Positions 43,857 through 52,646 of a stretch of 64,000 nucleotides of DNA are shown piece by piece. Source of the stretch: Bordetella sp. 02P26C-1. Its GTDB lineage: Bacteria; Pseudomonadota; Gammaproteobacteria; Burkholderiales; Burkholderiaceae_B. The notes beneath the pieces are model-generated. The model made no database searches and was not told where the DNA came from. It saw nothing but the letters and a program-made list of their open reading frames with translations. The position numbers and the translations under genes are program-made. Within the stretch, counting starts at the first letter, position 1. Each line of letters opens with the position of its first letter. The stretch lies in contig NZ_WSJB01000002.1 in NCBI RefSeq assembly GCF_009763255.1, positions 149,689-213,688 of the forward strand, in the 5' to 3' direction.

Positions 43857-46100
43857 TTGATACCTCGCAGCGTTGCCACACCATATCGCTTGACTTCCCA
43901 CCTCCCGAATAGCGTAGCCCCTCCGCCCACAAGCGGCCTTTCAAAAAGCACCATCGCTCAACTCATCGAAACCGGCCCTCAGCGAGCATTCGAATTACTC
44001 GTCGAGCAACAGTCTGTCAATGTCGCAGAGCTAGGCTTTGAGAATGGACAAAACTGTCTGCACTTGGCCATCGCCGCCGGGCACACCGGCGTCGCCTATT
44101 ATTTACTGAAACAGGCCCCCGATTGCACCGAAAAACTGGTGAACGGTACGGATTTCAACGGAAATACCCCTCTGATGTATGCAGTGACCAACCCACTGCA
44201 TACGCCTGCCGATTTAATCGATAAGCTCATCGCCGCCGGGGCGCGCGATGAGCTGCACGAAGCACTGGCACGCTCGGTCATGCTCGTGGGGCACACCGCG
44301 ATCTCCGAGCGCTTGATCGCAAACGGTGCGAACGCCGCCGCCGCGCTGGCATGGTTATGCTCAGCGGAAGATCTGTTTCGCGAGAACGTATGCGAGGCCG
44401 TTGAGTATTTGCTTAGCCGCGGCGCCGATCCGCAATCCGTCTTTGACTATGCAATAGAACGGGATTTGTGGCGCGCAATATTGGAGCTGACTCTTCTCGG
44501 CTACAGCGCTTCCGATCAGCTTATCAAAGCGGCCCAACGCGCGGATAGAGTGACAAGCGCATACTTGGTGAGTGGCGGCGTCGATACCGTGCCCGTGCTG
44601 ATGCACCTTGCGACATTGCCCGAGTCGCAAGCGTCGGGCACCTCGGTGACATCGTTCGTGCCATCAAATCCTCTTTCAATGATTAATCTCATTATTCAAG
44701 AGTTGAAGATTCCGCCGACTGGGCCAAAGCTGGCGCTGTTCAAACTCGCCCGTCATGAGGATCTGACGCCTCTGCGGCGGCTCGCGGAAACGGTAGTTTG
44801 CGGCCCACTCACCCTGTGCGAGCTGTCGAAGTACCGGGCCGAGGCGCTAAAAATCCTCCACGATGTCGGATTGGTGCCCCCCCATGCACTGGAGTGGCTG
44901 GTCCGGGATGGCAACCTGGCGCAAGCGCAGAAGCTCGTGATGGCAGGCGTATCGACCGACGAACTCATGCATAAACTCGAGCATGAGGCGTACGCCGAGG
45001 AGAGCTGGCAACAACGCGCTAGCGCGGCGGCGATGATGCTATTGCTCGCGGCGGGGGCTAAGCCGCACAAGCTTCGCCCCGAAACCTCCGCAATGGTGAA
45101 GTTACATCGCCAACGTGTTCTTAGTGCAGCGGCAACGCCCGGCCGACTTAAGGAGACGTTGCGTGCCGCCGCGCTGCAGGGCAAGGTGTGCGACCTGCAT
45201 GTCCTGCTTAGCCGGGCGGAGAGTAGAAGTACAGCACGGGACGTGATGAAGGATCTGGTCGCTGAAGGCCGCATCGCCGCGGCCTCCATGTTCGTAAAGA
45301 GCGGGTTGGAAGTAGGCAAAATAATTCCGCAGACTATCCTCGGATGCAGTGACACGGCGACCGCCCATGCAATGATTATCGCCGCCGATGCGGTCACCTA
45401 TCCCGACGCTGTAATGCTGGAACGCCTGTCGGGCGATTTCGGCAGGTATTCGCACGCCACACTCGCGCTCCTTGAACTGCTTAAAATGGAACACCGGCAA
45501 TGGGGCCGCCAGGTCATTCCCGCTCTGACGGACGGCGCGTGGGCCGTCGTGGAGTGCGCCTCAACCGATACGGAGGAAAGTCGCCAGCGGGTCGGACAGC
45601 TCCGCGACATGAAAGCCGATCTTTGCGCCGCGGTATTTCTCGCCTTCCGAGTGGTGCAATACGAAACCGCTGTCAGGCTGATCCGCTGGGAGCCCCAGAT
45701 CGTGCATGACGCGTTGATGCGTACCTTTATAGACCTGGAAGCGGACCCGTGCGCCAGAGAGCTGGCGCAGAGCGCTTTGCTCCTGGCGGGCGCCACCTAT
45801 ACCTCTGCCCTCTGCGAGGCGGCCAAGGCCGTCCAGCCGGAAGCGGCAAAGCGCTTGCTGAGGCACCACCGCGCGGCGGGGCCCAATTTGATCAGAAAGC
45901 TATGCGAGGAACCACCCAATGAACCGAATCGGGCGATATGCCGGTTCCTTTTAGACGTGGGAGCAGATCCGCAAGCCGTCTCCAAGCGCCTTATGGTTGC
46001 AGTGCATGAGCCCGGCAACCGACAAAGACTCAAAAATCTCACGGGGTTATTGGTGAGGGACCCCAAATACGTTTCCAAGGCAAGCTTTTTCCTCGACTGA
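43857..46100 (+). CDS. Large degenerate ankyrin-repeat protein (paralog of the 5.5 kb gene)
   Basis: 747 aa, TTG start with GGAG six bases upstream; no signal peptide or transmembrane segment. Repeats of 30-35 residues run nearly end to end. Those near residues 55-135 are closest to ankyrin consensus (GQNCLHLAIAAGHTGVAYYLLK, FNGNTPLMYAVTNPLHT), and later ones such as LVMAGVSTDELMHKLEH are degenerate. It is paralogous to the 634-aa protein at 5457-7361. A C-terminal region (about 640-747) again has LLDVGADPQAVSKRLM units. Role unknown; proteins of this build occur as secreted effectors and as intracellular scaffolds. Confidence 0.75.
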   Translation: MIPRSVATPYRLTSHLPNSVAPPPTSGLSKSTIAQLIETGPQRAFELLVEQQSVNVAELGFENGQNCLHLAIAAGHTGVAYYLLKQAPDCTEKLVNGTDFNGNTPLMYAVTNPLHTPADLIDKLIAAGARDELHEALARSVMLVGHTAISERLIANGANAAAALAWLCSAEDLFRENVCEAVEYLLSRGADPQSVFDYAIERDLWRAILELTLLGYSASDQLIKAAQRADRVTSAYLVSGGVDTVPVLMHLATLPESQASGTSVTSFVPSNPLSMINLIIQELKIPPTGPKLALFKLARHEDLTPLRRLAETVVCGPLTLCELSKYRAEALKILHDVGLVPPHALEWLVRDGNLAQAQKLVMAGVSTDELMHKLEHEAYAEESWQQRASAAAMMLLLAAGAKPHKLRPETSAMVKLHRQRVLSAAATPGRLKETLRAAALQGKVCDLHVLLSRAESRSTARDVMKDLVAEGRIAAASMFVKSGLEVGKIIPQTILGCSDTATAHAMIIAADAVTYPDAVMLERLSGDFGRYSHATLALLELLKMEHRQWGRQVIPALTDGAWAVVECASTDTEESRQRVGQLRDMKADLCAAVFLAFRVVQYETAVRLIRWEPQIVHDALMRTFIDLEADPCARELAQSALLLAGATYTSALCEAAKAVQPEAAKRLLRHHRAAGPNLIRKLCEEPPNEPNRAICRFLLDVGADPQAVSKRLMVAVHEPGNRQRLKNLTGLLVRDPKYVSKASFFLD

Positions 46101-46348
46101 TCAAGTGGTGCACCGTCACGGGGATCAATGGTGCCTTAAATTGTTCTGTGGAGCGGCCGCTAAGACGCAAGGTGCCTGGAATTGTTCCAGGCTGCCCGGC
46201 ATCAACGTCAGTATGCTGCCAGCACCATGTCCGGTAGCGCTTCCAGAAGGTACCCATAATTGTCCGATAATCGTCCTGACGTGTAGCCACAGCCCTTTGA
46301 GGCGCCTTTCTCGTATCAGTCACCTCGCTATCGCCCGGCAGCCGGGCT

Positions 46349-46363
46349 GTTCCGACTCGGAAC
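46349..46363. promoter_or_regulatory. parS-like palindrome
   Basis: GTTCCGACTCGGAAC, a perfect 7+1+7 palindrome, among the iterons. The same sequence recurs six more times, five of them after parB. Confidence 0.8.
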
Positions 46364-46584
46364 GCTCCCGTCGACATCGCTATGCTGATAGGCGCATAGC
46401 AGCGTAACGGGCTACGGGGCCGTCAAGGTACCCAAATTTGTGCGAACCCTCTCGCCCGTAAGCAAGGTGCCCGAATTTGTGCCGCCATCGCTTCACTCAC
46501 GCGCGGAAATACAAAATTCGGGGCGCGCGCGCGAGTTATGCGCATCGTTGAGCCAGCTTGCATGAAGTGCCTGGATAAATGCGT

Positions 46585-46599
46585 GTTCCGACTCGGAAC
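46585..46599. promoter_or_regulatory. parS-like palindrome
   Basis: Second origin-proximal copy of GTTCCGACTCGGAAC, located between iteron blocks upstream of rep. Confidence 0.8.
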
Positions 46600-47159
46600 A
46601 ACACCCGCCTCCAGGCAACAAAATACACTCAAACCAATTCGGCGGAAGAAATCAGCGGCTAATACACAACAAATCTGGGTACCTTCCGCTGTCTGGTCCC
46701 GGCTAAATCATCCGATACCGCAGCGGCCGATCATATCCAGGCACCTTGCGGCTGGACCGACACAAATCCGGGCACTATTAGGGCGACAGAAATGACATAT
46801 TCCGCAGTCGGATCAACGCGTTAGGCTAGATCAGGACAAAGTTGGGTACCATCGACTTACACCCTACATATTCAGGCACCATAGCCGACAATTTCAGGCA
46901 CCGAATAACAATCTCGGGTACTTCTAGAGACAATACCGGGCACCTAAGGAACGCGTCTGGGTACCTTTTCAATCTAAGTGCTTGAAATAGCAAGGAACTT
47001 ATTTTTCTGTAAGTAGGTAGGTCAGTATTAAAAAACAGACTTACCTGACAGCACTACAAAACCTGGTACCAAAAATATGCGGAAAGGTGCCCGATATTGT
47101 TTTGACGCGCCACCTTGTACGCGCGATACTGGCGCCCATATCCGTTTTGGCTCGTCCCA

Positions 47160-48563
47160 ATGACCGCGCTCCCGACTTCGCCTCCATCCCCCGATAACGC
47201 CCCGCCGAAAAACGATGGCAAAGCCATGCAGCTTGCGCTATCGCTCTTTAGCGAACTGGGCGCACACGGTGCCGGGGCGGATCATTTGCCAGTGCAGGTC
47301 GGTTTTCACAAAAACAATCTGTTCATCAACATTGTCGACATGAGTTTGTCGGCACGTCGCGCGATCGATGTGCTGTACTTCATTACTGCTCAAGACCCTG
47401 AGTACAAAAGTGGGTACCGTATTGACCTGAACATCTTCAAATGGTTGATGGGGTACACCAGCAATAACCGAAAGCACTTGCAGTCGATCCTGCGCGAGGC
47501 ACAAAAAGCCGCCGTGCAGATCGAATCCTCGGGCCCGGAGGCCAGCACCGACGAACCCTGGGCCTCCATTCCCATGCTAGGACCGGTGGCAATCGCCAAC
47601 GGCAAAATATTTTTCGAGATTCACCACCGACTGCAGGCAGAAATCAAAAGTCCGGCAGCCAGTCACTTTCTCAGCCTGCGCTACGTCTTCAAATCGATTC
47701 ACGCGAAGATCCTGTTCGACCGCCTACAACTTTTTATCGCGCAAGGCACCACGGGTTGGATATCGCTTGATGAATTACGCGGGTGGTGGGGATTCAAAGC
47801 GGACGAGTACGCCGAGTTCAAGAAAATGCGTCAGCGCGTGATTGAAAAAGCGGTGAGCCAGATCAACGAGGTCACCGGCCTGCACGTCAGCTATGACACC
47901 AAGAACGTGCCTGGGTCCAAGCGCGTCGGGAATATCCGATTCCAAATAGAGAAAACCGCGCAATTCGACGCACCCCAGGCCTCGATGATCGCGCTGAAAG
48001 CGCAATATGAGGTACTACGCAACGAGTTTGGGTTAAATGGCGCACAGCTGGACGAAATCATCAGCCACCGCGATGAATGGGACGATGATCGCCTGCAGAA
48101 AGCCATTGAGTACACCCGTTACCAAATCGCCCAAGGCAAGGTCAAAAGATCGGTCGCCGGTTACTTTATGAAGGCCGTGCGTGAAGCGTATGCCCTGGGC
48201 ACCGCGCAATTGCAAATCGATGCCATCGCTGCCTCGAATGACATCGCGGTCTCCCCGAATCCTCTCCAGCAAGCCGTTGCCGCGCGCGAACAAGCCATTC
48301 AAGCCGAAGTGGACCAATTGGAAACGCTCGGCCACACGGGCTATGAAGCCTACCTTGCCATGGAGCCGGCACAACGGGCCGAAGTGCTGCGCGAATTCAT
48401 CCGTTCCTTACCCGCACGAACGTTGGCCGTTCAATTGCATATTGAGCCCGCCATGCTAGCCACGCTGGTGGGCGACAACACAGATGTGCAGACGCAATTG
48501 GGCGCCTTCGTGGCGATGCGTACCGTGCGCACAACGCGCCGCCGCCGGGTCGCGATTCCTTGA
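47160..48563 (+). CDS. Plasmid replication initiator protein (Rep_3-like)
   Basis: 467 aa from ATG 47160; an upstream TTG at 47115 overlaps promoter sequence. After a proline-rich start, VGFHKNNLFINIVDMSLSARRAIDVLYFI opens the first winged-helix domain. The second has FKSIHAKILFDRLQLFIAQG, ISLDELRGWWGFKADEYAEFKKMRQRVIEKAVSQINEVTGL and VGNIRFQIEK, as in Rep_3/RepB iteron-binding initiators. A 180-residue C-terminal extension (helical, EYTRYQIAQGKVKRSVAGYFMKAVREAYALG) goes beyond the basic family. It binds the iterons just upstream to open the origin. Confidence 0.85.
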   Translation: MTALPTSPPSPDNAPPKNDGKAMQLALSLFSELGAHGAGADHLPVQVGFHKNNLFINIVDMSLSARRAIDVLYFITAQDPEYKSGYRIDLNIFKWLMGYTSNNRKHLQSILREAQKAAVQIESSGPEASTDEPWASIPMLGPVAIANGKIFFEIHHRLQAEIKSPAASHFLSLRYVFKSIHAKILFDRLQLFIAQGTTGWISLDELRGWWGFKADEYAEFKKMRQRVIEKAVSQINEVTGLHVSYDTKNVPGSKRVGNIRFQIEKTAQFDAPQASMIALKAQYEVLRNEFGLNGAQLDEIISHRDEWDDDRLQKAIEYTRYQIAQGKVKRSVAGYFMKAVREAYALGTAQLQIDAIAASNDIAVSPNPLQQAVAAREQAIQAEVDQLETLGHTGYEAYLAMEPAQRAEVLREFIRSLPARTLAVQLHIEPAMLATLVGDNTDVQTQLGAFVAMRTVRTTRRRRVAIP

Positions 48564-48665
48564 GCATGGCCGGATGCGCTGGCCCGTATGAGGCGGGTGC
48601 GGCCGCTTAGCCACCTTCAGCGCTCCACGCAAGGCGGTCACAATTTCGTGCTTCCTTTAATTTTC

Positions 48666-48693
48666 CACTTTGTATAAAATTCGCCGCAAAGTG
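48666..48693. promoter_or_regulatory. Inverted repeat at the parA promoter
   Basis: CACTTTG (48666-48672) and CAAAGTG (48687-48693) flank a 14-base spacer containing TATAAA, a likely -10 element, 22 bp before parA. The arrangement suits ParA autorepression. Confidence 0.55.
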
Positions 48694-48714
48694 ATTAATC
48701 GATAAGGGAACGCG

Positions 48715-49914
48715 ATGGTAGCTAACTTGCAAGTAAAGATCGACCGACGTGTGGACTTGGCGCAGGTCGCCGATTTTGCAAGGCGGTTGGAGACCGTCAC
48801 GAACGAACTGCGCGATCAAATTCTCTCGCCCAGACCCCGGAAAACGCCGCCCGTTTTTACTTCGGCACAAGTTGCCGATATGTGCGGCATTGAACGGTCG
48901 CGATTGAATTACTTGCTCAACCGTGAAGGCACCTCGTTGCCTCAAGGCGAAGTGCGAGGCAACCGCAGCCGCATTTTCACATTGCCGGAGGCACGTCAAT
49001 GCGTGCAGCAAATCTCCGACATCGAGAAATCGCCTTTGCTCGTCGGCAAACCCGGCTCGGCCAAAATATTGGTGGTTGCCAACTTTAAGGGCGGATCAAC
49101 GAAGACGACCACCGCGATGAACATCGCACAGGGCTTGTCACTGCTCGGGCGCAAATGCCTGCTTATCGATTTGGATCCCCAGTCCTCCGCCACGGAACTG
49201 TGCGGCTTGTATGCCGAGCAAGACGTGCGCGAGGAACATACCATCCTGCCCTTTATCTATGAAGGAAACGTCGCCGACCTGGATGCGGTGATTCAAACCA
49301 CTTATTGGGATGGCCTCGATCTCATCCCCGCGCACACCGCTCTGTTCTCGGCCGAGTTTCACTTGCCCGCCATGACGTCGCGCGATCCGGGTTTCCGGTT
49401 CTGGAACGTGCTGCGCAACGGCCTGGATCATTTGCGCGACCGCTACGACTATATCGTGCTGGATTCCGCGCCGTCGTTGTCGTATATGACAATCAATGCC
49501 TTGATGGCCGCCGACGCGATGGTCATGCCGCTCGTGCCAGAAAGCCTGGATTTTATGAGCTCGGTGTCGTTCTGGAGCCTGTTTTCCGACATGGGCACCA
49601 CTTTTGTCGAGCGCGGAGAGCAAAAAACCTTTGATTTCATCTCGGTGCTGCTCTCTCGCGTTGACCGCGGGGCCGCCTCGGCCGCGCCTGTCGTGCGCTC
49701 CTGGGCGCAGCGCGCCTATGCCGATTGGATGCACACCATCGAGGTGCCCGCCAGCTCCGTGGCCAGCACCATCGGGTTGGCATTGGGGACCGTGCATGAC
49801 CTGTCCAAGGGCGACGTTGATGACCGCGCGTTGGCGCGCGCCAAAGAACCGTTGACCGCTTATTGCCAGTGGATCGACGAACAATACACCGATCACTGGA
49901 GGGCTTCGAAATGA
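48715..49914 (+). CDS. parA: Partition ATPase ParA (type Ia, with N-terminal HTH)
   Basis: 399 aa. Residues 1-105 carry a helix-turn-helix region (FTSAQVADMCGIERSRLNYLLNREG) as in type Ia ParA proteins that repress their own promoter. The deviant Walker A is ANFKGGSTKTTTAMNIAQGL (Ser replaces the usual Gly/Val, signature Lys kept). CLLIDLDPQSSATELCG and YDYIVLDSAPSLSYMTINAL follow. AAGGGA lies before the ATG. Its stop overlaps parB. It drives segregation of the replicon with ParB bound to the palindromic sites. Confidence 0.93.
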   Translation: MVANLQVKIDRRVDLAQVADFARRLETVTNELRDQILSPRPRKTPPVFTSAQVADMCGIERSRLNYLLNREGTSLPQGEVRGNRSRIFTLPEARQCVQQISDIEKSPLLVGKPGSAKILVVANFKGGSTKTTTAMNIAQGLSLLGRKCLLIDLDPQSSATELCGLYAEQDVREEHTILPFIYEGNVADLDAVIQTTYWDGLDLIPAHTALFSAEFHLPAMTSRDPGFRFWNVLRNGLDHLRDRYDYIVLDSAPSLSYMTINALMAADAMVMPLVPESLDFMSSVSFWSLFSDMGTTFVERGEQKTFDFISVLLSRVDRGAASAAPVVRSWAQRAYADWMHTIEVPASSVASTIGLALGTVHDLSKGDVDDRALARAKEPLTAYCQWIDEQYTDHWRASK

Positions 49915-50915
49915 GGCGCAATCTACGCGAAGAGATGTTGAACAAGACGGCGAGCCTGCGCTCCACCGCCGAGGTACCGCGCCCCGTTTTGGAGCCCGCT
50001 GTAGCGCCAGACCCGTCCCGCCTCCCCCGCACCGGCCCTGGCCAGCTCGCGGCATTAACAACCGCGCAACAGCGTATCAAAGAGCTTGAAGAAAAACTGG
50101 CCAGTGGTGGTGCCCGAAGCAAATTGCCGGTGAGTGTGCTGGAACGCAATCCCTGGCAACCTCGCCGCTATTTCGATCAGGCGGCACTCGATGAACTGGG
50201 ACAAAACATCGAGATCAACGGCCAGCTGCAGCCCATCATTGTGCGCGTGCATCCCGAGCAACCGGCTCGCTATCAGATCGCGATGGGCGAGCGGCGGTGG
50301 TTAAGCCGTAAGAATCGCGGGCATGCCGAGGTCGACGTTGTCGTGGTGGACTACTCCGACGAGCAGATGGCCATCACCGCTTTAAGTGAAAACTTGCAGC
50401 GCGAAGAGCTTTCGGATTACGAAATCAGCTTGTCTCTGGCCACGATTGAAAAAGCGTTCGCCAAACGCAAGGATATCGCCGAAGCCATCGGTATTTCGCG
50501 CACGCAATTGTTTCGTTTGTCCGCTTTCCAAAAATTGCCCGATTTCGTCTTGGAAGACCTTGGCACCCAACCCAGGCTGTTAGGTGCCTCGGCCGCGGGT
50601 GACATTGCTTCCGTGTTAGGTCGGCATGGTCAAGAAGGCACCAACGCCCTGCGCGAGCTATGGCCACGCGTGCGCCAGGGCCAATTGGAGCAAGGCCGTG
50701 TTGCTAAGGAAATCGACGTGCTGGTATCGCGCCATCGCGACGCGTCGCCTCGCAGGGACGGCTATCTGCGTACGTTCTACCGAAATGGGAAGAAAGCCGC
50801 GGACATCCGACGCGATGGCAAGCATCTGATGATACGAGTGCATCAGGCCGTCTTGGACGACAAGACGGAGAAGTCGATTAAAGACTTCATGGATAAGTTA
50901 TTTCCGCAGGATTGA
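49911..50915 (+). CDS. parB: Partition protein ParB
   Basis: 334 aa. The ATG overlaps the parA stop (ATGA), with GGAGGG seven bases upstream. VSVLERNPWQPRRYFDQAALDELGQNIEINGQLQPIIVR and IAMGERRWLS form the ParB/Srx CTP-binding domain, and ALSENLQREELSDYEISLS is box II. The HTH is KRKDIAEAIGISRTQLFRLSAF. The C-terminal part (HLMIRVHQAVLDDKTEKSIKDFMDKLF) looks like a dimerisation domain. It should bind the GTTCCGACTCGGAAC sites downstream and around the origin. Confidence 0.93.
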   Translation: MRRNLREEMLNKTASLRSTAEVPRPVLEPAVAPDPSRLPRTGPGQLAALTTAQQRIKELEEKLASGGARSKLPVSVLERNPWQPRRYFDQAALDELGQNIEINGQLQPIIVRVHPEQPARYQIAMGERRWLSRKNRGHAEVDVVVVDYSDEQMAITALSENLQREELSDYEISLSLATIEKAFAKRKDIAEAIGISRTQLFRLSAFQKLPDFVLEDLGTQPRLLGASAAGDIASVLGRHGQEGTNALRELWPRVRQGQLEQGRVAKEIDVLVSRHRDASPRRDGYLRTFYRNGKKAADIRRDGKHLMIRVHQAVLDDKTEKSIKDFMDKLFPQD

Positions 50916-50966
50916 TTGCGAAATCAGGGGCGGTTCGACCGAACCTCGCCCATGCGACTCGTTAGC

Positions 50967-51006
50967 CGGGCCTCGCTGTCGAAATGATTGCGAGGCCCTT
51001 TTGTTT
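50967..51006 (+). terminator. Rho-independent terminator after parB
   Basis: GGGCCTCGC (50967-50975) pairs with GCGAGGCCC (50989-50997), nine pairs with a 13-base loop, followed by TTTTGTTTT. A strong terminator for the parAB operon. Confidence 0.85.
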
Positions 51007-51092
51007 TGGGGCCGCGGATGGATAGAGGCGTAGACGCGCTCGCCTATCCATGATGTCTAGTTGGGTGCCACCCGGGCACGCGTATGGAAAGT

Positions 51093-51524
51093 GTTCCGAC
51101 TCGGAACACTGGGGGGGAAATAGCGGGTACGGTGACGCCCATCCCTGCTCTAGACGTTCCGACTCGGAACAACCCCAGGAACACTATGCAAATTGTTCAC
51201 TCGGGGGGCCGAGACATCGAGGCGGCATACGCATTACGACCCCAGCGGGCCGTCCCCGCCACGATCAGCCTCTGGCATGTTCCGACTCGGAACATCCAAC
51301 ACAACTCGGCTCCTGGCCCATGGACGAAACACAAGGCGGCGGTGCTGCCACCGGTGTTCCGAGTCGGAACGTTCGTTTCCGACCCGGAGGTCGAGGATTA
51401 ACGTCTGAACAAAGCTCTCGACGTCGCCGCAGAGAGAGGCGGCATTCCCGCTTTGCGTCCCGCGCGCCAACAATAACGTGGTCGCCCAGGCCCCCAAGGG
51501 ATCCGGACTGTTCCGACTCGGAAC
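51093..51524. repeat. parS-like array: five palindromes downstream of parB
   Basis: Copies of GTTCCGACTCGGAAC start at 51093, 51156, 51279, 51356 (centre base G, i.e. inverted) and 51510. Spacing is irregular (63, 123, 77 and 154 bp). The interval 50916-51672 has no convincing gene; frames across it are punctuated by the repeat itself. Adjacency to parB and recurrence at the origin make this the centromere of the replicon. Confidence 0.82.
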
Positions 51525-51672
51525 ATGCTTTCGGAACGGGTACGGATTACGATGCCGCGAGACCGTCGGAGCTGATGTGCAGCAGCTCTCTCCGAAGGGC
51601 GCCCGCGATCATGGTGCAGCAGTCGTTGTCAGCCAAACCGGCACCGCCTCTCCGGGCGACTCTGTGATCGGG

Positions 51673-52629
51673 TTACTGATCAATGCGCAGCGTGATCTTG
51701 CCAAAATGCAGGTTCGCCTTCATGCGCTCGTACGCCTGCGCAGCGTCAGCCAGCGCGAACTCCCGATCCAGCGGGATAGACAGCTCACCGCGGTCCAGCG
51801 CATCCGACAGATCCCTATGCATCCGTTCGGTAATTAGCTGGATTTCCGCTGAGCTGCGGGTTCTAAACGTGACCCCGATATAGCTCAGGCGCTTCACCGC
51901 ATGCGTTTCAAAATCGAACGCCCCGGTCGCACCACCCAGGCGTCCCACGTTGACGATCCGCCCGAGAATGGCCGCCACCTGGATCAGGTCGTTGAACCGC
52001 GCACCGGCGACCTGGTCGACAATGACGTTAAACCCGTCGCCTGCGGTGAGGCCCAAGGATTGTTCCGGCCAGCGCGGATCATCACTATCGAGCACCGCGT
52101 CAAAGCCGTTATCAAGCAATGCGGCGCGCCTTGCCGGATCGCGCGAGGTACCCATGACAAAGCCAGCGCCGCACGCACGGGCGATTTTTGCCCCCGTCAG
52201 GCCTACGCTGGAGGCCGCGCCATGAATCAGCACCCGATCCCCTCTCTCGATGCGTCCGTGCGTGACGATCGCATCGTGCATCGTCTGTAGCGCCAGCATG
52301 ACTGAAGAGGCCTCACGATAGGAAATCCTTTCAGCCGGGATTTTCATCGTGCGGCCCACGTCAGCCACCGCGTATTCGGCAAACGCCGCCTTGCCCGAGC
52401 ACATCACTCTGTCGCCGACTCTGAAGGCCGTAACGTCCGGGGCCACCGCCACGACTTCGCCCGCCCACTCCATGCCCAGCACGGTATTCTCCCCCAGCTG
52501 AAGTGTCCGCAGATCGGCGCGATTTAGCGCAGCGGCATGAACCCGGACCAAGAGTTGCCCAGCACCGACGGTGGGCGTGGGCAAATCTCTTAAAACTGCG
52601 CCTGCTGGGGTTGCGAGTACTGCCTTCAT
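51673..52629 (-). CDS. Zinc-independent MDR oxidoreductase (quinone oxidoreductase-like)
   Basis: 318 aa from ATG 52629, with AAGGAG six bases upstream; the frame is open for 87 more bases. GroES-like domain: VRVHAAALNRADLRTLQLG, VLGMEWAGEVVAVAPDV, FRVGDRVMCSGKAAFAEYAV. Nucleotide fold: RVLIHGAASSVGLTGAKIARACGAG and ALLDNGFDAVLDS. The zinc ligands of classical alcohol dehydrogenases are absent (NRAD in place of CHTD), as in NADPH:quinone/enoyl reductases. The start lies about 50 bp after the end of a co-directional upstream part of the LysR gene's intergenic region, so they may be co-transcribed. Confidence 0.87.
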   Translation of the reverse strand: MKAVLATPAGAVLRDLPTPTVGAGQLLVRVHAAALNRADLRTLQLGENTVLGMEWAGEVVAVAPDVTAFRVGDRVMCSGKAAFAEYAVADVGRTMKIPAERISYREASSVMLALQTMHDAIVTHGRIERGDRVLIHGAASSVGLTGAKIARACGAGFVMGTSRDPARRAALLDNGFDAVLDSDDPRWPEQSLGLTAGDGFNVIVDQVAGARFNDLIQVAAILGRIVNVGRLGGATGAFDFETHAVKRLSYIGVTFRTRSSAEIQLITERMHRDLSDALDRGELSIPLDREFALADAAQAYERMKANLHFGKITLRIDQ

Positions 52630-52646
52630 CTGCATCTCCTTGAGTG

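Larger units (their letters stand above)
46130..47100. repeat. Replication origin: sixteen 15-bp iterons
   Basis: Sixteen copies of GGTRCCYRAAATTGT or its complement. Forward starts: 46130, 46171, 46249, 46427, 46466, 47086. Inverted: 46669, 46731, 46762, 46836, 46866, 46888, 46908, 46930, 46950, 47056 (46731, 46866 and 46950 are weaker). They precede the rep gene, as in iteron-controlled replicons; the last ends 59 bp before the Rep ATG. An AT-rich stretch (about 46970-47055) between the inverted block and the last pair is a candidate melting zone. I could not identify a consensus DnaA box. Confidence 0.85.

Noticed and set aside
46130..47100. CRISPR-like repeat array
   Set aside because: Units are 15 bp, in both orientations, with irregular spacing and no cas genes; iterons fit better.
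51050..51667. Plus-strand frame with repeated CSDSEH peptides after parB
   Set aside because: The peptide repeats are translations of the GTTCCGACTCGGAAC palindromes; this is the centromere array, not a repeat protein.
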